32,069 bases of DNA from Dimorphilus gyrociliatus (lineage: Eukaryota; Annelida; Polychaeta; Dinophilidae). The position numbers and the translations under genes were made by a program. Every line of letters starts with the position of its first letter. Within the stretch, counting starts at the first letter, position 1. This document shows positions 7,855 through 19,127 of the stretch, one piece after another. Location of the stretch: assembly GCA_904063045.1 (NCBI GenBank), contig CAJFCJ010000129.1, forward strand, positions 1 to 32,069, in the 5' to 3' direction. The notes under the pieces are model-generated. The model made no database searches. It was not told where the DNA came from and saw nothing but the letters and a program-made list of their open reading frames with translations.

Positions 7855-10041
7855 TCACTCTGGTAAAAAATGGGAAGAGTGTAGGTCACATGATAATTTA
7901 TCATTAAAATTGTGAAATCTCTTAAATATTAGGTCCAAGATAATAGTTCCCTTTTGAAAATTAACACCTACTCTACAAATAAAAGTTATTGTTTTCATTG
8001 CTGCTTCATTTTGAGAATTCGATATGCAATATTGTTTAAAATCCATAAAATCTCCTCTGCCAAGGGAATATGAACTACTTATGGTATCTTCATCAACCAC
8101 AAACTTCTTATTAATATAGATCTTTGGATTAATAAGACGTATCATAAATAGGTCATTGTCCTGTAATTCAATTTCGAAATATGATATTTTTGATTGAGAA
8201 GGAATGCAACCATATATAAATTCGTCAAAAAAATTATACATTGCACAAAACTGGTAATCTTTAGTCTCTAGAACTGTAATCTTTCTACCATCTGAAACAA
8301 GCAAAGAAAAAAGAAACAGAGTTATAGATAACCTGTGATCAGATATTTTTTTACCTTTGTGATTCACTTGAACATCATTTACAATATAACTATAATGATT
8401 TCTGAACAAAATTTGATAAACATTTACATATAAATCTGTTTGAATTGAAATATAAGATAATGATTTAGCTGTTGGTTTTCCAAAACCAAATTTGACTTGT
8501 TCTAAAGCGAATTCAAACCAGAAATCATTCCATTTATGGCAATCAATCAATGATTGCGAAATATTGAATTTTACAGTGTTGCTCTTTGAATCATGAACAT
8601 TTAAACTTGATTCTTCCATGTTGTCCTTTATGCTGTCAAGTTTTAGTGAAATGTAAGGTTCATATTTGTTAGCCAAGCGTAAAGTTAGAGAAGAACAACC
8701 AACATTTCCAGTTTCCTGACCTTTAACCTTGAAACTCATTGCTGTAAAATTTTTAAATAAATGTTTCGGTAAGTGATAATAAACGAAATTTTTGTCTTGG
8801 ATGCTATAAACTTTGCCATCAGTTTCTAGTCAAAAGAAAAAATGGAAGATACTTCAAAATAAAATCATTTTACAAAATATATTTTTGTACTTATAGTAAA
8901 AATTTCTATTCTCTCTAATCCGACTTGACCTAGAAAAGTTTCTACAATTGTCAACTTAATCGAATCTTCAATGTCAGCATTTCCAGAGTAGTTGAAACAA
9001 GATCTTATATTATCCATTGAAATTTCAACTGATTGAGTTTGGCCCGAACTCCAATTTATGAACATAGTTTTAACTGCACTCTTTTCATAGCTATTAAGAC
9101 AAAACAGTATTAATTATGAAGTATAAAGAAACAAAATAATGTGGATTACTCATTTGTGAGGCAAAAGAATTCTGGTTTTGTAGGAAATGCAAATGTAATT
9201 TGTATGAATTGTTCATTGCATTGAGGTAAAGATGTAAATTGCAATGGATCACTCTCTAAACACTCTATTTGCCAATGATTGATAGCACTTTCATCAATTG
9301 CATTCTCACATTCACCAAGAGATGCCCCGCACTTTGCTCCTAAATGCATCAGAGCTACATCTGTATACAGCATATCTTCAACCGTCACTTCATCTGTAAA
9401 ATATCATCATTTGAAACAAACTGTTTAGGTTTTACTGTTTTCTTTACCGTCATACGCAAATAAAAGAATTGATTGAAAGCCAATATTGCTTTGTGTCTCG
9501 TCAACTGCATTTGGCTTTAAAGTTACAGAGGAAGTTGCCAATCCACTATTATTTCTGGGTAGAAAACACGTCTCATGCAAATTCAAAGAAACTCTTTGCG
9601 TGTTCTTATCAAATACAATATCCAATCCAAAAATCTTTTTGACATTGTCATTGTTTCTTTGAGTTAGGCATATATCAATAATATCGTATTGCTTTTGAAA
9701 GGTAATTTTAATCCACTCTTCAATACATGATACAGGAGAACAAGATGAAATCCATTCAAGTTTGCTTTGCCATCTTGGTTTTAGAGCGTTTGAACAGATA
9801 AAACTTGTTTTGACAGAAGACGCTGTACACTTGGCTGAATGTTTTACATCAGCAATATTTATAAGTTTTCCATCTATAATAAAATAATTGATGTATAGAA
9901 TATTGGTTTAGTATGAATGAATAACCATAGATTTTTGTCACTACTACCTCTTGACACTACTCCATTTGCAGTTGATGCATTAAATTTATATAGAATTATA
10001 TAACAAAGGGCAATTGATACAGACAGCATTCTCCAGAGCAT
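7855..10041 (-). CDS. Secreted six-exon protein with FAMeT-like domain, left copy
   Basis: This is the palindrome partner of 22798-24984 with the same six exons: 9948-10041, 9448-9873, 9150-9393, 8891-9090, 8355-8825 and 7855-8291. It starts at the ATG complementary to 10039-10041 and is intact throughout. It differs from the right copy by few replacements; examples are Glu/Lys in exon 2, Met/Ile, Ala/Val, Asn/Ser and Thr/Ala in exon 3, and three conservative changes in exons 5-6. The 63-nt in-frame fifth intron (8292-8354) is kept. Both copies therefore look functional. The function is unknown; a secreted ligand-binding role is inferred from the domains. It is convergent with the C1q-type gene. 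Confidence 0.75.
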
Positions 10042-10718
10042 TGTGAACCTTGCAACAATTAAGTAAAGTTAATTAACATTTTTGAAGGTTCTACATCCAT
10101 CTTTCATATATGTTTGCGTTGATTAATTTACACTTTTAATTAATAATTGATTTCACGAGGCAATTTAAATTTAACTATAAACTTTTCAATAATGACAGTA
10201 ATTGCTTCATTACTATTTAATTCATTATTCAATTATTAACATTAAACAATGGAATTTTTAATAAATCAGCATTTTCAACAATTTTAAAGAGCAACGCAGC
10301 CTTTTAACAAACATATTTTTAGAATTTTATTTCAATAATTTGTGAAATTGGTATCAATCATCAAATGAGTGATATACAGTATATATGTAGGGGGAATAGG
10401 GATCTTGTCGAAATTTTCCAACATCTCTAGAAAGATTGTTCCTACTCCTGCAGTAAGGAAAAGTGGAAAATGAAGAAAAACGAAAGCGAGAAAACTTTTT
10501 TAAAAAGATCTCTTAATTGTAGTTTTTATTTATTCAAAACAATTTATACTGTTTATAAAAGAGATAGCTTAAAATGTGAGTAGAGAATGACAAACATCTC
10601 TTACAAAATAATAAAAACAAACCTCTATAGGAATCGACAGACAAATGCTTTTACTATAGATTTAAGTAAGAAAGCTACTTGTTCTATACTAAGTGCCAAG
10701 CTAAAAATTTTTCAACAG
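10042..10718. other. Intergenic region between FAMeT-like and Ly6-like genes, left arm
   Basis: This is the likely promoter of the FAMeT-like gene and 3' UTR of the Ly6-like gene. A poly(A) signal for the Ly6-like gene (AATAAA on the minus strand, about 10529-10538) is visible. I see no further gene. The partner is 22121-22797. Confidence 0.55.
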
Positions 10719-11639
10719 CTATACTTGATTGTTACAATTGTTGGTGTTGCAATAGCATCTTGTAAATTCTACTCCAACTAACATTGTTGTTTGGCAACCA
10801 ATTGTTTGAGCCACTGTTGCGCAAGCTCTCGCAACAATGTGTAAGTTTGTAGTATTTGCTGAAAGATAAATGAAAATTAGACTGTAAAATAGAAATGGAA
10901 ATCCTCAAAATTTTACATATCGATTTTAAAATTGTAGTCAAACATCCATTTTTCGGTTGGCAACGTTTCAAAGGTTCAAAATTATTAACACAGTCGGTGT
11001 TGAAGGAGTTTGTACAAGAATAACAACTTGTTGCTAATAGAAACAATAAAATATAGATATTTTTACATTCATTTTCAAATAGGCCTAACCTGGAGATAAG
11101 TCTGGCGAAGCTGTTTCTTTGCCTATTTGTTTATATACAAAAGTAAAATGCATATCGTTCAGCTAAGAAGGAAAATTCCTGTTAAAACTATAATCTAAAA
11201 AACAAACCAGATGGCGCTGTAACATCAGTTTCATTATTACACTTGTCAGATTTACAATGGCATGTAGTAACGTTTAAACCAAGTACAATTGTTTCTTTGC
11301 AGCCATCTGGCTGTACAGTTGGTGAACAAGATCTCATTACAGCTGAAATTGCAGTTGAAAAGTAAAAAGAGTGTATTAGATTTGAATAACGAAATTGTTA
11401 AACTAATTACAATTTCCTTTTGAAATAGTTGTTGTACAACTTCCAGCTGTTTGACACATAGCTACTGGTGAAGAAAGACTTTCGCAATAGTTATTCATTA
11501 TACTGTTACAGTTGTAACAGGATAGTCCTTGACATAAACAAAGAGAAGGTATGAAAACAATTACATTTTCATTTACGTAAAAAATCTACAAACCATGAGA
11601 AAATGGCAGCAAAATAGATAAAATAACGGCTATAAGCAT
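10719..11639 (-). CDS. Two-domain Ly6/uPAR-like secreted protein, left copy
   Basis: This is the palindrome partner of 21200-22120 with mirrored exons 11594-11639, 11411-11527, 11208-11342, 11090-11122, 10917-11033 and 10719-10858. Splice sites, both cysteine patterns and the stop right after the second domain are conserved, so this copy also appears intact. Its start faces the lectin gene start at 13712 across about 2.07 kb. Three-finger proteins of this type serve as ligands, receptor modulators or toxins in animals; nothing here shows which applies. Confidence 0.85.
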
Positions 11640-13711
11640 GTTTCTTTCCTTCGAATGTTGTGCTCAAAATGCAAAACGCATTAATGCTTCTTTCAAGGTG
11701 ACAAAGGAGAAACTTCAGTATTTTTAGCATTTTTATTACGTAATCTTTCAGAGTTCAATAGTTCAACAACAGGATATGAATATATTCGATTGTATTCAAG
11801 TCTTTTCAATAGGTAAAGTAAATATGGATTTGTAATTGGAGAGGTTTACACTAAGGGGCCAAATGTGTTGTATGGAATTAAGAAGGAATTGAATTTTTGC
11901 TTTCTGATTGTCTTAACTGTTGTACACGAATAGATTTCATCTGATAGGGTCAATTTTAATTCTATTCGCATAGTTTAAAAAGATCTTTCCTCATTGCCAT
12001 ATCAATTCTAGAAAAATTCTTTCAAGTTTTGAACAGTTTTTAAACAATCAATGATTTGAAACATTTCTTTATTGAATATTCTTAACTGTTCAAGTAGAAA
12101 ATTTGAAACTTTTTCTCTCCTCTTTAACTATTTTCGCCTAGAGGAAACTTTTACAATTTGCATGATTTTCATCTAGGCATAGAATGCATAAATTTTCCAT
12201 ATTGTGAGTTTGACACAACAATGTAACTCTCCAAGTGGAATACCATAATTCTCATGTAACAAAAATATGAAAGACTCGCTATATCACACATATAAAATAT
12301 AATTTTAAGATTAGGGCCACATGCCAAACATGTGCCACTGCAACCAGAACCAAAATGTAAGAAAAATATAACTGTATTCTAAGTGATATGTGATGGACTC
12401 AAATCTTCTTCAAACTCTATGAAAAAAATTTTTGTGAGATTTATTGAGTTTGATGTGGAGTATTTACCAAATTGTCAAAGAGATTATCTTTTAATGACAC
12501 AGAACTTAAATTCTGCGAAATTATGTTGAAATGAATCATCTATTGTCAATTCAAATGGTCTGTAACAAAATAAAGAAATACATCTTTTGACACTTTTCCT
12601 TCTCACTTGAAAAAGGGGGAATACCCACAAAATATTGTGAGATTTTAGAGAACGTGAGAAGTAGAAGAGTTCCTGCAATTCAGATTCTCTTAATTTTTGT
12701 TGAGTCTTTGAATTTGTGGTGTTGGAGATACATTGTAGCTTAGGCTTTGAAGGACTACTTAAGTTAGTTATTCCTAACAGCCACATTCACCAGAAACCTA
12801 AAAGTTTGCAGTGTGTGCATTAAGGGGATAGCCATTCCTTACAGGTTGTACAAATCCCTAACACTTAAGACTTAAAGCATTCTATCTTGGGATCTTTCGA
12901 AGCTTTTGTGGAAGTTTTTTTTGGCTTATATATAAACTTAGAACTTGGTTTGAAATACAGTAATAGCTTAGGCTAGGGTCTGTTATTTTAGATAGTAGTT
13001 CCTAATACCTACACCAACCCAAAACAAGCTTATAGTGTGTTTGCAATTGGGGAATTGCCAGTCCTTAAAAATGTGCTAGCCCCTAACCTTAAGACCTATA
13101 TAATTGACCTTCACTTTTATAACAGCTGATTTTATGTCCTTTATCTGGAACTGTTTCTATTGTATTAGTCAATTGTAAAGGAAAATTTTTTTTTTTTTTA
13201 TAAATTATCAGTTGATTAGCAAGATATTATATACACCTGCACAGGTGTAGGATTTAAAATGATGATATAATTTATAATATCATCTAAACATCAAAACTAG
13301 TATATTTATCCCAAATCTCCCTTTTAGAATATTTATCAATTCGACATAATATCCTAAATTGAGAACTCTAACATATTGACCAACTCATTTTTACTCTGAT
13401 TGAGAATGCAATTATGTATATTTATATTGCACTTTTGATAGAAAAGAGTGTAATATTCCTAAAAATATATTTAATCTTAGCAGTTGTTCTAATCCTATAT
13501 TCCATATTCATCAAAATAATAAACTGTTTATTATAGTTGTATCTATACTAAACTCATTTTCAACACGTGCTAGTATGCACCATATTTTTGTAACTTACTT
13601 TCTTTCTCTAGCATTCCCTGGTATTGATATAAAGTTAATCACAAATGAAAATTTTCACCATTCTCATGATATTCATTCAATGTTTTACTAAAACAATAAC
13701 AACAACAAAGA
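11640..13711. other. Shared divergent upstream region of Ly6-like and lectin genes, left arm
   Basis: About 2.07 kb separates two divergently transcribed gene starts. It holds a two-copy diverged tandem repeat (12736-13110) and a T-run near 13187-13200. A 100-codon minus-strand open stretch at 12484-12786 has no recognisable domain and overlaps the repeat. The region may contain a bidirectional promoter. The partner is 19128-21199. Confidence 0.5.
12736..13110 (+). repeat. Diverged tandem duplication, about 228-bp period, left arm
   Basis: Two blocks share an ordered set of words: TAGCTTAGGCT (12736 and 12964), a CCTAA-A-CC-ACA-CA block, AGTGTGT, GGGGA-T-GCCA, CCTTA, and CCTAAC-CTTAAGAC (about 12858 and 13083). 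The copies are strongly diverged. The same arrangement is inverted at 19729-20103. No coding evidence. Confidence 0.55.
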
Positions 13712-14611
13712 ATGTGGAAACTCTTTATTAGAGTAATTGTATTCTTTATACAATTGGGAATAGCAGGTAAAAAATTTAAGGAAAATCTGAAGACAATGCT
13801 AAAAAGCAATTAGATTTTATATAATGTGTGTGTGTGTTTTTTTTTTCAAATTTTTCAGTTTCGGTAACAAGTTTGGTGTGTGAACATAAGACTTTGAATT
13901 TGGAATGTCCAAGTGGAAAATTTCTTATAATTGAATCGGGAAAATACGGTAGAGATAAGGGAGATATGACAACTTGTCATGAAAGATCCATTGTAAACAA
14001 TGTGAAAAGAATTGAATCGAATGATTGCGAAGCATCAACAGCTTTTGAAAAAATAGCAGAAAAATGCAATGATAAGTCGAATTGTTTTGTTTCTGCTTCA
14101 AATACCGAATTTGGTGATCCATGCTCTGGAATATTTAAATATCTAAGAATAGATTACAAATGCGTTTCTCGTAAGTTTCAAAATTACCTTTGAAATGCTT
14201 ATTCACGCAAATAATTACATTTTAGGCCAAACAACTAAAGTTGTTTGTGAACATAGAAATTTGAATTTAAAATGCCCAATTGGAAAGATTCTTAAAGTTG
14301 AATTGGCAAATTATGGTCGAGATGAAGGAGATACAAGAACTTGCTTTGATTTATCTTTAATAATGTTTGCAAAAAAGATAAAATCGAGTAGTTGTCATGC
14401 AATATGTGCTTTAGAAAAAGTAAAACGGATTTGTAACAAAAAGTCAAAATGCACCGTTTCCGCTTCAAATTCAGAGTTTGGTGATCCGTGTTATGGAATA
14501 TTTAAATATCTGAATGTAACTTATAAGTGTGTTACAGGTATGTTGAAAAACAAATTCAGAATTTTTCTGTACCAATTGGGGATGAATCCCTATCAAGATC
14601 TACCCAAGTAA
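13712..14611 (+). pseudogene. Truncated SUEL-lectin gene, left copy
   Basis: Exons 1-3 (13712-13766, 13859-14170, 14226-14537) match the right copy and encode the signal peptide and lectin domains 1 and 2 with intact YGRD, DPC and KYL landmarks. The palindrome ends at 14567, inside intron 3, so the microexon, lectin domain 3 and the PAN exon are missing. If the intron-3 donor (14538) finds no acceptor, translation would read through into unrelated sequence and stop at 14611, adding about 24 residues. The copy might still yield a two-domain lectin; otherwise it is a 3'-truncated pseudogene. Confidence 0.85.
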
Positions 14612-14756
14612 TATTGTGGTTGTTGATTTGGAAACAATAAAAAATGATAAGGCATTATGAATATTTGAATATTGTAATGAAATGAAAAGATGCAATAGAA
14701 GGATTATTATATTATCTAATAACCAAAGAAGAGAATAGAAAAGAAAATCTATGAAG

Positions 14757-14968
14757 TATGTACACTTATGAACTATAGTTTATAGATATTTTATAAATGT
14801 TACTTACTATATGGTAGAAGTGTTGAAGTAGATGTTGCCTCTGGGGTAGATGGTACCCAACTGCCAGAATCAACCCCTTTTATAGGCAAAGGATAAGGTG
14901 TTACATAATCAATAATGTAAGAATTGAGCCTTGAGGGGTAACCTACACAAAGTTGTTGTTGTTTACAT
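14757..14968 (-). repeat. Dispersed repeat with TATA box and splice donor (spacer copy)
   Basis: This is about 90% identical by eye to the segment at 967-1215, from the block reading TACACTTATGAACTATAG to the block TAACCTACACAAAGTTGTTG. It lacks about 40 nt in the middle of the arm version. The TATA-like CTATAAAAGGGG is at 14874-14885 on the minus strand. It lies in the unique spacer in the same orientation as the left-arm copy, so it is an independent insertion and not part of the palindrome. Confidence 0.75.
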
Positions 14969-15599
14969 TACCCCTACCTTTTCATTTGTAAATTTTGTCT
15001 TTTCAGCTCCCTCTGACTGGTTGCTACGTTGTCCCAATAATTATGCAACGCAGCCAAATAAAGAAAAAATTGATGAAAATAACGAAAAATTTTTTTCCCA
15101 GATATCATCATTTTCTCAATTTTTTTTCAATATTACGTAAATATCACTCTTTATCTATAGAAATTTATACAAAAAAACACTATTTTCGCAGGAAAAACCA
15201 TTTTTGACCATTAATTTAAATTCGGCCTATCAAAATTTAGGGTGAATCAAAATTTATGCAAATTACTGTATATATGTACTATATATTTGTTTATGTAAAC
15301 CAGCTGAAATATAGAGGTATCGTCTGTGTTTTAGTCATACTTGTAATGATTATACAGATATGGTCACTAACATTGTTTCTAGTTCAAGATGCTATTAATA
15401 AAAGAACAATAAATAGGTCATTATTTATCTCAACCCCAACTCAATCAAAAATCTATTTATAGCAAGAATGTTGAGCTATTGGCAAAATACTCTTGTATCC
15501 TTCATCATCCCCAAAATAAGCCTATATAATTATATTCTACCTGTGTAGATCAATAGCAAATCACTATCCTATCCAGATAAATACTTCTCTACTAGCAAA

Positions 15600-16295
15600 T
15601 TTGTTGTATTGTATTCAACTTCTTCTACTCGAACCAGTATTCTTAAGAAATGATGGTGGAAGAATAAATCATACATACCTGGCAGAACAAATAGAGCTGA
15701 CTGGGTATCAAGAATTGGGGAAACAGATGAAATCATTGACTTTAGAATACTTGCCAAGAGATAGATTAAGTGTTTCTTTTTAGATACTGAGGATTTAGAA
15801 GAGCTTGATGATTGTTTAGATGCTGATCTAAATAGTGGGGATGAAGAGTGTATGAAATTGAGAATAAAATCTGTTCAATTGGACTTCTACCTGGAACATG
15901 TTCAAGATGATGCATTGATGAAAGTTGTTGAAAAGTTGGAAGGAGGGAAAGTTGATGATAAATCACTAAATGAATTTAGAGGTTCAATAGAAAACATGTT
16001 TGTGAAGGAAGATCTAGTATGGAACTTAAATGGCTGCCAACCACTCTTCCATTCACAACATTAAACAACTTTCTAACACAAGTACATCAATACCAACTGT
16101 TTCAACACTATGGCATTGATACCATAATTCATACCTTAGAACAGAAAACTAAAGAAAACTGTTAAGAATCACATAAAAAATTGTGAATTTTGTGAGCAGT
16201 TACATGCACCAAGTAACAAATATGAACTAGTTGAAACCCTTCATCCAACACTTCCATTACAGACAATTGCAATGGACATACTTTATGCTTGAACT
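15600..16295 (+). mobile_element. Degenerate Ty3/gypsy-like pol fragment
   Basis: In one frame 15672-15713 reads YIPGRTNRADWVSR, the conserved end of the RNase H domain in Ty3/gypsy elements. In other frames follow an acidic linker (15790-16064), then HYGIDTIIHTL (from 16106) and NCEFCEQLHAP (from 16179), which match the HHCC zinc module of integrase, and TIAMDI with the first catalytic aspartate (16275-16277). Several stops and frame changes interrupt the region. It ends shortly after that aspartate, so the rest of the DDE core is missing. No reverse transcriptase, LTR or gag was recognised. It is an inactive relic. Confidence 0.7.
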
Positions 16296-16499
16296 GTATT
16301 ACTTTATGCAACTTATACATAAACCTCTTAAAACCTACTCAAGAAAATGCTATAACATTGGCAAAACACAGGTCTGATTAGTCAGCTTGAAGGCTCAGGG
16401 GGAGAGTTAGGTTGGAAAACAGTTTGGTAATTTGGCAACATGCTATTACAAATTATCTACTCTGCTATTGAACTTTCGTATTGCTACTTGCTTAAGTAT

Positions 16500-16605
16500 T
16501 ATAATTTCGAATAAAGTATTTTAATTTAAACATTTGTTTAAAGGTTAGAGTAGAACCAGTACTGTTGTAACTTGCAAACACATAAATTGGCCAGGCAATC
16601 TCAGT
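16500..16605 (+). repeat. Repeat shared with arms, spacer copy
   Basis: The blocks GAATAAAGTATTTTAATTTAA, ACCAGTACTGTT and CAAACACATAAATTGG occur in the same order and spacing as in 3178-3290 (minus strand) and 29165-29280. Identity is about 75-80% by eye, much lower than between the arms, so this is an older independent copy of a dispersed repeat. Confidence 0.6.
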
Positions 16606-17528
16606 TCAATATTCTGTAAGTTTTTTAAAGAATGTAAAGAATACAGAATTTGGATTGTGTGGTAGAGAGAAAAGTTGTTGCTTAATGTATATTTCCTGCC
16701 AGATTTTTCATAATGTTCATAGCTTTAATAGTAGCTTCATTAAAGGCAAATGAATTGGCTGAAAATTATAATTTTACTTAAAAAAACCAAAAAATATTTT
16801 TCTACTTGAATTGTAGCTCTAGGAATCACTTTGGCACTGGTGAAATGTCTAGTTCATGTTTATCTTTAATAACAGGATGTTACAAAGTCTAACAATTAGG
16901 AGGGTTCTTTGAGTTATAACTTGGCTACAGCTTCAGACGTTCAGATCCTATCCAGTCTTACATTTACATTAAGAGGGTGCTGTTTCACCTGCTCATACAA
17001 TGAGACAGGACATCAAGGGTAAGTTGTGCAAAAGTCATCTAGAAAGAGATGAGTGTTCTCTTAAAGTAATCGTATGGAAAATTTTGTTTGTACTATAATA
17101 AAAAAGGGATCAAAAGATGTAAAATGTCTTTCTACAGTTTGTATAATTGATATTGAATAGAGAAACTACTGGGCTAAAATAAGTCAGAACACAATACTGG
17201 AGAGAGATAATAATTCTACTTCCTGTTAAGCTCTAAGACTACACAATGTTTGAATACAATAATTGTATGAAAACAGACAACAAGTTGTTGTGCATTGAGA
17301 ATTATTGTCCGCCTCTTTCTACTGACAAACAAATACAAGCCAACTTTTGCATCTATAAGTACTCTACAACAGTCTGGTATTATTGAATGTATTGGAAAAT
17401 GAACAGCATTTTCACATTGCAGAATTTGTATATGTGTCAAGAATGAATTGTTAGTTGGTGTGAGAGTTTTAACCATCTAAAGAAAAGTAGCTAAGAAGTG
17501 CACATCAGTTATGTTTTAATCGTTTCAC

Positions 17529-19127
17529 TTATATCTTAACATAGAGATCACTAGTTGCAAAAGAAGTAAAATGCGATTTGCTAACATCGTCAATGTCATA
17601 TTTGATGTAGCATGTCTTTTTATCACCATGAAAAACAAAACCAATGCATTTATCATTTTCGGTGCAAGTATTAGCGCAATCATTAAGATTGGTGTCCGTT
17701 AATTTACCAATATCAAATCCAGGATATTTTGTCAAAGGATATCGTTTATATCCCTTCAACGAAACTGTTTGGTAGAATACATATAAAGGAGAAATCTAAA
17801 TTCTAATCAAAAGTATAAATGTTACTTACTTGGAACACATTTATAAACTATTCTTAGATATTTAAATATCCCAGAGCATGGATCACCAAACTGCGAATTT
17901 GAAGCGGAAACAGAACATTTCGATTTATCATTACATTTTGCTTTTACATTTTCAAAAGCAGTTGATTTTTCACAGTTTGTTAATTTAATTCTCGGCGCAA
18001 AAATGCTTAAGGATGGACGTTTACAAGTTGTAAAGTCTCCCCTATCTCTGCCATATTTTACTGATAGAATCTTAAGAATTTCTTGATTTGGACATTCCAT
18101 ATTCAAAGTTTTGTGTTCACATTCTAACTTTGTTTTTGCTCCTGGGAATTATAAAGAAAAGTTAACTTTTTAGAATAAAGTTTGTCAACTATTTCAAAAA
18201 ACTTTTGGAGTAGTTTTTTTATAATTATTATTTACCTTCCATACTTGGATCTGAAAAACAAAATGGAGGTTGAAAAATTCTGAATTTGTTTTTCAACATA
18301 CCTGTAACACACCTATAAGTTACATTCAGATATTTAAATATTCCATAACACGGATCACCAAACTCTGAATTTGAAGCGGAAACGGTGCATTTTGACTTTT
18401 TGTTACAAATCTGTTTTACTTTTTCTAAAGCACATATTGCATGACAACTACTCGATTTTATCTTTTTTGCAAACATTATTAAAGATAAATCAAAGCAAGT
18501 TCTTGTATCTCCTTCATCTCGACCATAATTTGCCAATTCAACTTTAAGAATCTTTCCAATTGGGCATTTTAAATTCAAATTTCTATGTTCACAAACAACT
18601 TTAGTTGTTTGGCCTAAAATGTAATTATTTGCGTGAATAAGCATTTCAAAGGTAATTTTGAAACTTACGAGAAACGCATTTGTAATCTATTCTTAGATAT
18701 TTAAATATTCCAGAGCATGGATCACCAAATTCGGTATTTGAAGCAGAAACAAAACAATTCGACTTATCATTGCATTTTTCTGCTATTTTTTCAAAAGCTG
18801 TTGATGCTTCGCAATCATTCGATTCAATTCTTTTCACATTGTTTACAATGGATCTTTCATGACAAGTTGTCATATCTCCCTTATCTCTACCGTATTTTCC
18901 CGATTCAATTATAAGAAATTTTCCACTTGGACATTCCAAATTCAAAGTCTTATGTTCACACACCAAACTTGTTACCGAAACTGAAAAATTTGAAAAAAAA
19001 AACACACACACACATTATATAAAATCTAATTGCTTTTTAGCATTGTCTTCAGATTTTCCTTCAATTTTTTACCTGCTATTCCCAATTGTACAAAGAATAC
19101 AATTACTCTAATAAAGAGTTTCCACAT
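17529..19127 (-). CDS. Triple SUEL-lectin plus PAN/apple secreted protein (complete copy)
   Basis: Proposed exons are 19073-19127, 18669-18980, 18302-18613, 18236-18250, 17830-18141 and 17529-17764, all with GT-AG introns in phase 1 (51-94 nt), giving 413 residues. Residues 1-18 are a signal peptide (MWKLFIRVIVFFVQLGIA). Each of the three galactose/rhamnose-binding (SUEL) lectin domains is one exon of exactly 312 nt, with the family landmarks VCEH or ECEH, YGRD, FGDPC and GIFKYL. A 15-nt microexon (DPSME) links domains 2 and 3. The last exon encodes a PAN/apple domain (NDCANTCTENDKCIGFVF...CYIKYD) and ends at TAA. Exons 4-6 lie in the spacer and exist only here. The protein probably binds terminal galactose or rhamnose outside the cell, as SUEL lectins do in egg defence and immunity. 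Confidence 0.9.
18236..18250 (-). other. 15-nt microexon of lectin gene
   Basis: A TTTTTCAG acceptor precedes and GTAAATAA follows the 15-nt exon, which encodes DPSME in frame between lectin domains 2 and 3. Phase 1 on both sides makes it skippable without a frame change. Without it, exon 3 could join exon 5 directly. Confidence 0.6.

Larger units (their letters stand above)
339..14567 (+). repeat. Left arm of giant palindrome
   Basis: This segment is the reverse complement of 18272-32069. Paired positions add to 32839 between about 7.8 kb and 14567, 32838 between 6159 and about 7 kb, 32455 between about 4.1 and 5.75 kb, 32445 near 2.04 kb, and 32408 at position 339. The steps mark indels between arms. 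Divergence is about 1% by eye in the inner part. The inner end is sharp: identity stops after 14567, 30 nt into intron 3 of the lectin gene, with no evident microhomology. The outer end cannot be placed because the partner arm reaches the window edge. All arm genes occur twice in opposite orientation. Confidence 0.97.
14568..18271. other. Unique spacer of the palindrome
   Basis: These 3704 nt have no inverted partner. From left to right: about 190 nt without recognised content, the dispersed TATA/donor repeat (14757-14968), about 630 nt without a supported gene, a Ty3/gypsy-like pol remnant (15600-16295), a repeat shared with the arms (16500-16605), about 900 nt (16606-17528) without a recognised gene, then exons 6, 5 and 4 of the right-arm lectin gene (17529-18250). 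The mix of transposon debris on the left and gene continuation on the right suggests that the left arm was joined to foreign sequence. Confidence 0.85.

Noticed and set aside
12484-12786. 100-codon open stretch on the minus strand, conserved in the other arm (20053-20355)
   Set aside because: Conservation only reflects arm identity. It overlaps the diverged tandem repeat, has no domain, signal peptide or splice context, and lies in the divergent upstream region.
14931-15207. Two overlapping 70-codon open stretches in the spacer
   Set aside because: Low-complexity K/N/F-rich translation, partly within the dispersed repeat; no family similarity seen.
17216-17476. 86-codon minus-strand stretch just downstream of the lectin gene
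   Set aside because: No domain or splice signals that connect it to a gene; possibly transposon debris, but nothing specific can be shown.
18717-18914. Open stretch antisense to lectin exon 2 (and 13925-14122 in the left arm)
   Set aside because: It is the shadow of a real coding exon and disappears once the lectin frame is accepted.
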